Under the pieces are notes generated by a model, which saw only the letters and a list, made by a program, of their open reading frames with translations, had not been told where the DNA came from and made no database searches. DNA of 64,000 nucleotides. Origin: Basidiobolus meristosporus CBS 931.73. Lineage: Eukaryota > Basidiobolomycota > Basidiobolomycetes > Basidiobolales > Basidiobolaceae. Position numbers and translations under genes: made by a program. The stretch covers positions 62,001-126,000 of the forward strand of contig MCFE01000165.1 in NCBI GenBank assembly GCA_002104905.1, written 5' to 3'. Shown piece after piece: positions 10,302 through 21,282 of the stretch (position 1 is its first letter; each line of letters starts with the position of its first letter).

Positions 10302-13300
10302 ATGTTGGACAATCAAGGATGGAAGAATGCCATACAGCAAATCCTGGCCCAACAGCAACAGTTACTCCAGATCCTCAGCCAACAGCAACAAGGGATGACT
10401 ACCATGGCTCAGAGCCAGCAAAGCCCTGTCAAGAGCAACTTTAGTGTGATGGTCAACCAGTACCATGGCAGAGTCAATGAAAGCCTGGGAACTTGGCTCT
10501 TTCAGATTGAAGAAGCTTTTAGGGCTAAAGGAATTGCTCCAGAAAGCAAGGTACATTATGCAGCCTCTTACCTGGCAGACGCAGCTTTGCAGTGGTACCA
10601 CAACAGGATCAGGTCAGCCACCATGATGGGATGCTCTACAATCTCTACCTGGGATGAGTTTGTGTTAGAAATTCAGGATGCCTTTGCGCCTCCACACCAA
10701 CAGACACTACTAAGAAGAAAGTTGAAGACACTCAGACAAAAAGGAATGGTCCAAGAGTACATCTATGAATATAGATGTCTACTTGGGCAAATCTAAAGAA
10801 TGGACCCTCTGGATCAAGTTGAATACTTTATTGATGGGTTGAAAGACAGAACTTGTAAGGAAGTGAATTATCAAAGACCTCAGACTATGAAAGAAGCCAT
10901 CAAGATTGCCATTGACTATGACTCAGCTATGTTTGGAGTTGGGAAGCCCACAATGACTAATCAGAGAGGCTACAATCACTATAAAATGAGACAATCAGAA
11001 GCAGTGCCAATGGAAATAAATGCTCTGCAGAAGAATCCTACCTCAGAAGAATGTAAGAAGAAAGGTCTTTGCTTCAATTGCCACCAGCAAGGACATATTG
11101 CAAAGTACTGCCCTCTGAGAAGAAATGGACACCAGCCATCAAGAACCTTTGACCGTATTGAGGCCAGGGGGCATAGTAACATGGAGGATGAACTTGAAGA
11201 AGACTCAGAACTCACCTTCCACATGACAGAAGAATACCTATCCCAGATGACCTCAAATTCAGGAAAGCTATTATACTTGAATGGAGAAATCAATGGAGTA
11301 CCTGCCAAGATCATGATTGACTCAGGAGCATTGCATGAGTACATGTCAGAGCAATTTGCTCTGAAAGATGGAATCAACTTGGAACCTACCAAGTCAACTT
11401 CAGTCTCCACAGCTGATGGGAACTCTCACATAATCAACTGTATTACTCAGCCAGTAAGGGTGAAGATCAATGGCTATGAAGAAGATCTACAGGCCTATAT
11501 ATTTGGGAACTGCAAGTTTGACCTTGTACTTGGGAAAACCTGGCTATTTTGTTGTAATCCATCAATCAACTGGAGAACCCATGCTACTCAGATCCAGAAG
11601 GACAACAAGACCTATGAGCTATTACCTGCCAGACTGGATTTCAGCTTGGACAATTCCAGTATGTGTGAGACAAGTGAGCTTAGCACAACACAGTTCTGTA
11701 GAGCACTAAGAAAAGGCACTCAGATGTTCTTCATGGCAGTATTATAGGTGGATTCCTTGACTCCAGTACACCAGAAGGTCCAGACTCTTTTGAAGGAGTA
11801 TTCAGACGTATTTTCAGAAGAGCTTGTAAGCCTACCACCAGTCAGAGATGTGGATCATGCCATTGAAACAGGAGATAGCCCTCCAGTGAGTAAGACACCT
11901 TACAGAATGAGTCCATTGGAGTTGGAAGAGATGAAGAGACAAATAGATCAGTTATTGGAGCAAGGATATATCAGACCCAGCAAATCACCTTGGGGAGCAC
12001 CAGTACTTTTTGTGAAGAAGAAGGATGGAGCACTTAGGATGTGCATTGACTACAGAGCCCTCAACTCAGTTACTGTGAAGAATAAGTACCCCATACCTTG
12101 GATTGATGAGCTCTTGGACCAACTCAATGGAGCCACTATTTTCAGCAAGATTGGCTTCATGTCAGGATACAACAAGATTAGGGTGAAGTCAGAAGACATC
12201 CCTAAGACAGCATTCAGGACCAGATATGGACATTACAAGTACTTAGTCATGAGTTTTGGCCTCACCAATGCCCCTGCAACTTTCATGACCCTGATGCCGA
12301 CTGCCTTCCAGGAGTACTTAGACAAGTTTGTTATAATCTACCTAGATGATGTACTGATATACAGCAAGACAGATGAGGATTATGTGGTGCACATTGAAAA
12401 GGTCTTGAAGAAGCTAAGAGAGAGCAAGCTTTATGGCAAGCTACCCAAGTGTGAATTCTTTAAGGAACGCATTGAATATCTGGGACACATAGTGACTAGC
12501 ACAGGAGTAATCTTAGATCCTAAGAAGGTGGAAGTAATCAAGAATCTGAAGCATGCCCATAGCAAACAAGAGCTCAGATCATTCCTTGGAATGGTTTCCT
12601 ATTATTGGAGATTTGTTAAGTCATTTGCAAGTATTGCAGCCCCTTAACTGATATCTACAAGAAAGACAATACCTACAAGTGGGACATAGCTTGTGAGACT
12701 GCCTTCCAGATGCTCAAGAATGAACTTGCTAAGCTGCCAAGCTTAAGAATAGCAGACTTCAGAAAAGAGTTCACTCTGTGCACAGATGCTTCAGATTATG
12801 CAATTGGTGGAGTGCTGAGCCAAGAACACAAGGGAAAGGACTACCCTGTTGCCTTTGAATCTAAGAAACTGAACTCAGCAGAGAAAAACTATCCAGTCCA
12901 TGAGAAGGAGATGCTTGCTATAATACACTGTTTGAAGACATGGAGATGCTATATTGAATGAGTCAAATGCACTGTGAAGACTGATCATGCCTCCCTCAAG
13001 CATATATTTACTCAGAAGGTACTCTCTAGAAGAATGACAAGATGGAGTGAATACATTCAGCAATTTGACTTGGAGATTGTCTACTGCCCTGGAAAAAACA
13101 ACACGGTTGCTGATGCCTTATCAAGATTAGATCAAGTTGCACAACTCAACTTGGTGCATGAATCAGATTGGCCTAGCCTATTACCAAGGTACTTGGAGGA
13201 CCAAGCCATTCCTAATGAGGTGGATGAAGATATCAAAAAGATAATATGTGATGAAGCCAGCAAGTTTGTAGTACAGGATGAAACACTCTACCAAATTGAT

Positions 13301-14399
13301 GATGGAAGCTCTATTGCCTATTGTCTATTGCCCTTATGTTTCTTGCCTGCATTTCAATACATAAGATACACAATGGACATGGTCATCTTAGAATTGAAGG
13401 AACCTATAGTCTTGTGAAAGCCAGAGCATGGTGGCCCTGAATGAAACAAGAAACTGAGAAGCTAGTGAATACATGCCCAAATTGCCAAATCAACCAAGGC
13501 CAATTGCAGAGAATTGCCAAACTCTTTCTCTTGGAGTCTGTAAGGCCATTTGAAAGATGGGGAATTGACTTTATTGGAAGACTGCCAACTACCAGGAAAT
13601 GCAACTGTTGGATCCTAGTAACAATGGACCATGCCACCAAATGGCCAGTTGTTAAAGCTGTACCTATAGCCAGTGAACAAGAAGTTGAAAGTTTCATCTA
13701 CCATGAGATCCTTATGAAATTGGATGCCCTGTAGAGATTCTATCTGTTAGAGGTGCAAACTTTATGGCAAAGACATTGGAAGCTTACCTGGAAATGCAGC
13801 AGATCAAACACTTGAAAACCTTGGCTTATCACCCCAAAACAAATGGAGTCACTGAACGGTTTAATGAATTATTTGGAAAAATGCTGACCAAAATATGCAA
13901 ATGGAGTTGACAGTAGATGGATGAGTATATAGACCAAGCACTCTTTGCATGCAGAGTTAGAGTACACAATACCACCCAGCAATTGCCATTTTACTTAGTG
14001 TATGGAAGTGAACTTAGGATTCCAGGAGATCTCACACAACCAAAGCTCACAGACACCTTAGAAGATGAACTCAGTCAGCCAAGTAGACACCAGCAACTGG
14101 AACATAGATGTCCAGAGGCACAGACCAAAGTATCTCAAAGTGCAGAAAAGATGAAGCAGAGATTTGATAAGACTATAGCACCAGAAGCATTGACAGTTGG
14201 GAACTCTCTATTGCTAAGAAACAACACTTGGAAGAAGTTTGAGCCACAATGAACAGGACCATTCAAGATCATCAGAGAATGTCCATTTGCAACTTACCAA
14301 CTAGTGGACAAACAAGGCAATATTTGGGAAGACTTAGTGCATAGGGACAAACTCAAGCTTGCAAGACTTGCTGATAATACTGAACCATCAAGATATTGA
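10302..14399 (+). pseudogene. Gypsy Gag-Pol, broken
   Basis: Starts at the ATG at 10302. Visible in order: retrotransposon Gag; zinc knuckle CFNCHQQGHIAKYC (11070-11111); aspartic protease MIDSGA (near 11313); RT with YLDDVLIYS (near 12340); RNase H (12710-12960); integrase with H/C zinc region ending CPNC (near 13475), core WGIDFIG (near 13558) and the Glu segment (near 13850); a GPF module near 14256. Stops lie at 10797 (TAA), 11745 (TAG), 12959, 13439, 13908, 13914 and 14250, with a frameshift near 12644. The second catalytic Asp of integrase is Val (13746-13748; SVRGANF where families have SDRG). Not functional. Confidence 0.92.
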
Positions 14400-14439
14400 T
14401 ATCACAAAAAAAGAGATTCAGGAGAACCCTCTCAACTTT

Positions 14440-14451
14440 GGTAGGGGAGAA
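14440..14451 (+). other. Polypurine tract of the gypsy element
   Basis: A purine-rich run GGTAGGGGAGAA directly precedes the 3' LTR. Confidence 0.65.
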
Positions 14452-14820
14452 TGTTATGATCTGCCGCTTAAATGTTTAAGTTAGATCAGTTTTTAGTCAA
14501 ATCAATTAGGTATAAGTGTAGCTTACCAGTATATTGTAATTATCTATCAAATCAGTGGCATTAGTCAGCAAATGAATCAGCAGATCCTTATCAGACAGAA
14601 GTAGATATACTAAGTAGGATTTTATTGGGTGATGATGATGCAATCAAATGAGTCATCAGCCACAGCCTACATTAGGAAATACAATTAGTCAGCAATTGAT
14701 CTGGCAAAATGCATATAAGGCACTGCTGGAATCTCAATAAAGATCAGTTCAAGTTTTAGTGAATACAATACTAGCTAAACTCCCTATTCCTCTCCAACTC
14801 TTATACCAAGACTTGTAACA
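14452..14820 (+). repeat. 3' LTR of the gypsy element
   Basis: 369 bp, TGTTATGATC to CTTGTAACA. Followed by AATT, matching the left flank. Confidence 0.9.
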
Positions 14821-14824
14821 AATT

Positions 14825-17800
14825 CAGTAGCAGTGAGAAATGTATAGCAGACTTGGACCATATAGGAGAAGACTGTCAGAAACTAGGATATTGCAGTTCA
14901 TAGAAAGCCAACAGATGGTGTGCTTAGAAGGAAGTAGAAGCTCTATAATAAGACATATAGTCACTTCATAGTGCAAGTAGTGCCTATATTTGTAAATCTA
15001 GAGAGATTCAGCACACTAGCAGGTAAATACCAAGGAAAGTCATATATAGAAGAAAACTGCAGTGCAGATAAATAGTCATGATGCTTGCCAATGCACAGTG
15101 CATTTACACATGAAGACATCCACTGAGAGAAATGTGTCTGGAGCATTACTAAGAGTAAATAAAGCAAGAAAAGCACTGCTCTGAGCAACATAAGTACAAA
15201 TGAGTAAAATACTAGTAACTGTATCCTACCACCAGCATCATGGTGGAAATCAGAGTGCTAGATAGTGCTGTAGGGTGCCAAATTGATCTAGCAATGTAAG
15301 CATGCTGGCACTATATGGCACTATCCTACAGAGCAAGTCTAATGACAGAAAGTGTTATAATAGAGTTATAATACTTTGTTTTAAACTGCTTGCCCTGTGG
15401 GGAAGACAACTTTGATGCAATGCTGCAAAAGAAGAGAAAATAGACTGTAATGCTATTGCTACAAGCCTTTCAGCTCTAAAGCACTCAGACAGCATAGGAG
15501 GTATTACAAGGATCACAGCCAGTGTACTGCCACACATATCAGATTTGAGCATTCACCAGGCACAACTGTACAAGCAATATCTTACCAGCTACTTGTTACT
15601 TTGGTCATAGCACCTAGCCATATATGTCACCTTCCGCAACATGAGTCTGGGGAGTCTGTTAGGCTTACCCCAACCTTCTGAACATGGCCCACAGAGTGAT
15701 AGCCCTGAAGATAAGAGCTCACAGACAGATTGTGAGCCTATCTCCCCTTATGACAGTACAATGAATGAGCCTGACCAGTTCCCAATATGCAATGAGATTA
15801 TACCCATACAAAGAATATCAAGTATGTTCTATGGTGCCAAGTGAGCCCAGTAGTCTATCTACTGGTTAATGATGTGACAATGTTGCCACAGAAGTGAAGT
15901 GTTTCCATGGATATAAGTAATGGGGTATTGAAGACCTTCTGCTACTTTGTGCCAAAATCATTCCAGGATGCAACCCACCATGTTCATGGTACAAAAGGAA
16001 AACCAGGCTGCAGCTGGCAGCTTATGACCCAGATCCCATCCTATTACTAGCATGTGCTAATAGTTGCATAGCATTCTTATCAAAAATGCTACTATTGTAA
16101 GGTGCTTAACTTGTCAGGAATCCTCCACCATTGAATGAAATCATCACTGACACTCTAGAGATATCCCAGTAATACCCTCTCTAAAGAAGCTTGTGCTGAC
16201 CAACAAATATTGTGAACCTAGAAGTACTGCATGCAGTATCAGTCAAGCTCAAATATTTCTATTATATTTGAGGGAAAATATTACCAACAACCAAGAAGCA
16301 AGGGCCACTTTGAAGGTATATATGACCATGCATTTGTCTTAGGAGTTGATGAATTTTCATCAAACAAGTACTCTGCCAGTAGTTTCTGCTAGCCACTGAT
16401 TCTCATCAACCTGAATCTGTCACATATCTTGCAATATCATAATAGAAATTGGATGGTGATCTTACTGGTATCTGGGCCTTAAGCACCATCTAACCTGGAT
16501 AGCTACCTGTATACATTGCATATTGAATTTTATATGCTTTTCAGCAGGATACTACCAAAAGGTTATCATATCTCAGCACAAGTTATTATCTGCATTGATG
16601 ATACCCTGGCCAGTATTGCTGTCAAGTATGTGAGGTCAAGGGGATTTACTCTGTAACTCAAACTTATTACTATTATCCAAACACCTATACTAAAATCATC
16701 AGCTTCCCACAGAGAGAACATACAGAAGCCTGCATGCACTTGCAGTAAAGTTGGTAAGCTATAGACCATTGGCCTGAATATGGAATTAATTGGAACCCAG
16801 TGATACTCAAGATAGTGAGGATCTGTTGGAGCAAAAGCTTTCTACTAGTAGCAATGCATTTGCTTTTTGACAATATTGTTATACTAACAGTCAGGTTGCA
16901 CATGGGTCATCTCAAGCTAAATGAACCCTTCAAGATACCAGAGAAATGTTAAAGAATTGGCAAGATTTTACTGACTTTCTGCTACCTAAAGCACTGCTAA
17001 TGGGCTCCTATCAATATTGATATGCATATGAAACAATACAAATGCAAGGACTGGATGAGTGGGATATATATTTATTCAAGTGGCCTTCTGAAGCCATTTC
17101 TGACAGGAGTACATTGGAAGCACTTGAAGTTGTATGCCAACATTGTAGGAATAGTTACCCACAAAAAAAGCAACAACATCAACTTAATGCATCTGCAGCT
17201 TTTATGAAAGGCATTTGTGATGCTGCTTGAGCACTATAAAATAGGTTTAAAGCTGAATGTGTAGATCTCTGCCACTACTGTATCCATTCTTAATGCCATC
17301 TTGCTTTGTTTGGGGGAATATTGTACCTTGCTTCACCTTTTGGTAGTTTGCTATGGAGCAGATATGTGGGGAGATAGGAAGATGAGTCTAGATGCAGTAA
17401 CTACCATATCCCTATCTCATCAGGAATATTACCTCCAAGTCTGTAGTGGATGTGATGAGCTGGCACATGGAGGACAGCCAGGAAGAGTTGGAAAATACTG
17501 AGGACAAATGTGCACATGGAGACACTTATGCCTGTGGCATTAAAGAGCTAAACAGCTGCAATGCATGGGCAACCAGTTAAGTAATGCAAAGTTGGGTTGA
17601 GGGTAAAAAGCAACCAGTTTTTATTAAAAAAGCTCTTTCAAAGTATACCAGGCTATTCTTGGTCGCAAGGTAGTTTCTATACCATTCAATATGGATTTCA
17701 CGCAAACAAGAGCGAGAGCACACCTACAAGTGGGACCAGAACATAGCAGGGAGAAGGAATGTACTGGCTAAATACCAAAAGGTTATTTGCAGATACTCAG

Positions 17801-17929
17801 AAGGTGTTCATTGTATAAGCAGTGGCAACTAAGCATATGTTTGAAAGATGTAAACATTTCCAGTAATACAAGGTATATGGCAACTTTGCAAGTATCACAC
17901 TAAAACGCTGTAAAGTTGAGGTAATAATG
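14825..17929. other. AT-rich region without a supported gene
   Basis: About 3.1 kb in which no known domain, LTR or host gene was recognised. Short plus-strand frames of protein-like composition occur at 15641-15841 (Ser/Pro/Asp-rich) and 16950-17500, where switching frame allows longer reading with stops at likely Gln/Trp sites. These are best read as an old, mutated transposon or gene relic. Confidence 0.3.
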
Positions 17930-18462
17930 GTATATCAATTGCAGCAGGTGTGTGCGTTTGCAGAGGTTAGTAAGCAGGAGGCTATATTTTTCTGAATTGA
18001 ACTATATGCTGAATACTCAAGGTAGTAGTGGGTAAGCAAATGAAGAGGGGTCATTCTGTAGTGTAATATATGAATTGCGCAAGGGGAGGTAGAAAAAGAA
18101 ATACCATTTGGTAGATTACATGGTTGCATTATACAGGATTAGCTGTAGGCTGCCATACTGTCAAAATAATAGCATCTGAGGCTTGCAATGAGGCCATCAA
18201 ACCACCTTATAGCTTCTTGTTGTATAAGGCCATTGACTGTACTGATGGGTAAGACCCACTCAAATAGTTGCAGAGCACCCTAAGACTGTGACCAGGCCAT
18301 GCCACCCTTGGCAAAACACTGTACATACACTGTGATGTTTGTTACTTTATTTAGATATAAAACTAGCCATATGCTGTTGTGATCCTGCCATAAGATTGTG
18401 TAGATGGTAATTAATTCTAAGCTGCTGGCACTATAACAGACTAACTGCAGGATCCTGATGGC
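17930..18462 (-). repeat. Family C 5' region, copy C4
   Basis: Inverted, this matches 28195-28620. Shared landmarks are CAGTATGGCAGCCTACAGCT-like and TTTTTCTACCTCCCCTTG sequences, and the opening CAGGATCC. The shared stretch is non-coding and about 400-450 bp, so it may be the LTR or 5' leader of family C. It abuts truncated copia A2 through a telomere-like motif. Confidence 0.5.
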
Positions 18463-18473
18463 TTAGGGTTAGG
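18463..18473 (+). other. Telomere-like motif at a repeat junction
   Basis: TTAGGGTTAGG, nearly two units of the common fungal telomere repeat, sits exactly between the truncated end of copia A2 (from 18474) and the start of C4 (to 18462). It belongs to neither family as seen in the other copies. Confidence 0.45.
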
Positions 18474-20147
18474 CAGTATTTTGCAAACCCCTTTGAACAG
18501 TTTTCTCCTCCATTGTCACTTTGTAGTACCTTCAATTTACACCCAGTTTGTGTTTCTGCCATGTTCTTGAAGTGCTTAAACATCTGTAAAGCTTTATCCT
18601 TTGCTTTGAGGAAGTACACCCATGTATATCTTGTTTTGTCATCACTAAATGTTATAAAGTATCACTTGGCTCCAAAGGACAGTGTTCTCATGGGGCCACA
18701 TATGTCTAAGTGTACAATAGCTAATATTTGGTGGTATTAATTCCTTCTGAGCTCTTGAAACATTGCCTAGCTTATTTGCAGATGAACATCCCCTACAATC
18801 ATTCAATTTGATCAGAATTGGGTATTTTAGGTCCAAGAAAAGCGGATTTTTCACCAATTGGCTCATTTTCTGTTCCCAAATGTATCCTAGCCTCCTATGC
18901 CACATCTCCCAGTTGGTTTCATCAGTTTCAGCAATGCTGACATACTCAGGAACAATGATCTTGCATTGTAACTTGTATATATTGTGATCTCTGACTCCCA
19001 AAACTAATTTATGTCCATTCTCACTTAATATTGAGCAGCTCATCTTAGTGAAAGCAAATTTCAGTCCCTGAGCAGTTGCTTTACTGACTGAAAGTAATTT
19101 TTTAGCTATTCCAGGTACACAGAGTACATCAGTGAGTCTTGCTGTTGTTGCCCCTGAGCTATTTCTCACATTTAGTTGTATAGACCCACCTGCAGTAGCT
19201 TCCAGAGCAGAGTTATCTCCCAGATAAACCGTTCTTATGGGAATAGTCTTTAGGTTGCTGAACCACTCCTTTATACCACCAATATGCTGTGAGGCTCCAG
19301 AGTCAATATACAATTCATTACTTTGGTTACTTGCACTCTGTTGAACAGTTGCAAATAACTGCTCATCAGTAGTTATATGGTTTGCCTGCTCTAGTTTCTA
19401 TTTTTTGTCTGCTTGTTTCTTCTTGCATTCTCTTGCCCAGTGTCCTGGCTTTTTGCAATAGTTGCAACAACCAGGTTTCTTTAGTTTGTTGCTTTCCCTT
19501 CTTTTCTGAGTGCCTTTCTGAACTGAATAAAGCATTATCTTCAGTTTTCTCTGCTTGATCATTACATCTGAGTTCTTCATGACAAAGTCTTCCTTTGACA
19601 GAGTCTAAAGTCAAATTGACTTCTCTGCTTTCAAAAGAAAGTATGAGTGGCTCATACTTGTCTGGTAGGCTGCAAAGCAGACAGAGTATCATCTCTCCAT
19701 CATCTACACCTGCATTAATACTGTATAGTTCTTCTGCAAGTGTCTCCATTCTGGTAATGAGTTGTAGCATGTCATCATCTGGCTTCTTCCTCATGTTGAA
19801 GAACTTTTGTTTTAAATAAAGCTTGCTTGATACTGACTTTGCTCTAAAGATCTTCTCTAAGGATTCCCTTGCTGCTTTGGCAGTATTTGAGGCATGAATC
19901 TGTCCAATGAAGGAGTCTTGCACACTGATGCATATGGCATTGAAGGCCTTTCTCTCCTTCTCTTGAGACTTCCTAATTCTGCTGCTGCTCCATTGGGCTC
20001 AATTTCTTTTCCTGTTACTATATTCCAAATCTTCCTTTCCTCAAGGTTGGTCAGCATCTTGATTCTCCAAAGCCTGTAGTTTGTTCCATCAAACCTCTCT
20101 TTTACAGGGAAGATGTTTGTGTTGTTTTGTTTGCTGGTAAAAGTCAT
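18474..20147 (-). pseudogene. Copia A2 Gag-protease-integrase fragment
   Basis: Begins at the ATG at 20147. The Gag frame is broken near 19950 (a frameshift between two overlapping frames). The zinc knuckle is CNYCKKPGHWAREC (near 19440-19480), protease has DSGASQHIGG (near 19300), and the integrase zinc motif keeps CRGC near 18790. The D residue of the first integrase motif is replaced (near 18700), and the frame ends at the truncation. Not functional. Confidence 0.88.
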
Positions 20148-20183
20148 CTTTAGAATAGATTAAGGCAATTGGGGCTCATAACC

Positions 20184-20552
20184 TGTTGCAATTTAAGAAG
20201 TGATTTGGATATAAGGAACTTATCAAGAAATAGTGATAATAGTTGAACTGTTGTTTATTAGTAAAGAAGCTCAGTATATATACCTTTGTAGAAGTAATAC
20301 AGCTGTAACATCAAGTAAGGAGGGTTTCTCAATATTCAGGACTGTTCTGTAACAGCTTCAGGGTTAGTACATAATAGTTAGTATTAGTACTAATTTGATC
20401 CTGACTATAGGGAAATAATGATAAGATCATAGATCTGAAGAAAGTGGCAAAGTTCAAGCTGTAAGTTAGTGCCTCAGTGACCAAGACTAGTCCAGAATTG
20501 TTAAGTAAATCTTTAGCTGCAGAATGATATCACATAGTCCAATATTTCAACA
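20184..20552 (-). repeat. 5' LTR of copia A2
   Basis: Reverse complement of the A1 LTR with scattered differences, ending CAACA/TGTTG at the two borders. Confidence 0.9.
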
Positions 20553-20939
20553 TAGTCTGTCTCATTGCTACCCAATCAGTTGCAGGTTAGTATACAACTT
20601 GTTCAATCCCTAAGATCAGGAAATTACATCAACAATAGGCAAACTCAGATATTTTATGGCAAATCATGCTACTTGTGTAGTGGCCAATGAGCCAATTAGG
20701 GGCTCACAGCTTCATGCTACTTTAGGAACAATTAATCACCAACATATTGTCCAATCAGAATGATGGTACCAAAATAGTAAGTATCAGTATAGTTTATAGT
20801 GTGGTATGCAATTATTTCTATTTACAATGAAGAAACATACCCAAATTTCAGATCTTACCCTCTGTAATGGTGGTATCCAAATGCACATGTGATACCAACA
20901 TTACAACTTGGCTCAATCATCCATGACAACCTTATTGGC
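20553..20939. repeat. Unclassified repeat shared with 8700-8860
   Basis: No coding potential seen. About 20770-20900 resembles the reverse complement of 8740-8840. It lies between copia A2 and copia B5 and may be the older sequence into which A2 inserted. Confidence 0.35.
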
Positions 20940-21282
20940 ATAAGTGTCATGAAGCTATTGAAGTGATTGGGGGAACAAGTAGATTATGTGATGTTCACTT
21001 AATGATTTATTGGATGTAAGGTAGTATTTATACTTTTACATGATCTTGGCATAGCAAATATGCAAAATGTGCTTAGAAAGGTCCTAACAGCATGTGTACA
21101 AAGTCTGGAGTGGTCAGGACAAATTTGAGAATTTTCATGCTCTAGGTACCTGATATTTTAGTGAAAGTATTCTAAATATATCATGGCAAAGAATTTGGTC
21201 AGTGTTCTCCAAGATTTGTAGGTATTGATCTAAGTGACTAACATAGGTGAGTATTTAGGTGGAACTACAAACTTTTACAACA
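20940..21282 (-). repeat. 3' LTR of B5, one end missing
   Basis: Matches the B1 LTRs over most of its length but lacks about 15-20 bp at its distal end. The left border is approximate. Confidence 0.75.

Larger units (their letters stand above)
9876..14820 (+). mobile_element. Ty3/gypsy LTR retrotransposon, full length but inactive
   Basis: 4945 bp with LTRs of 368 and 369 bp, both TG...ACA ended, that differ at roughly 20 positions by eye, more than the A1 or B1 pairs. Pol order is protease, RT, RNase H, integrase, which defines gypsy. AATT flanks both ends (9872-9875 and 14821-14824), a 4-bp duplication. A purine-rich tract (GGTAGGGGAGAA) precedes the 3' LTR. No chromodomain is visible after integrase, only the GPF/Y-type module. 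Confidence 0.93.
18474..20552 (-). mobile_element. Truncated copia A2
   Basis: The 5' half of a family A element on the minus strand: LTR 20184-20552 (369 bp), the primer-binding site at 20171-20183, gag, protease and the start of integrase. Homology to A1 stops in the integrase core just after the second catalytic Asp (near 18480), so RT, RNase H and the 3' LTR are missing. Its gag copy is similar in quality to that of A1. Confidence 0.9.

Noticed and set aside
3029..14399. Alternative genetic code (TAA/TAG as Gln, TGA as Trp)
   Set aside because: The transposon stops would fit, but the host genes end cleanly at TAG or TGA and contain none inside, and frameshifts and lost catalytic residues in the same elements point to decay.
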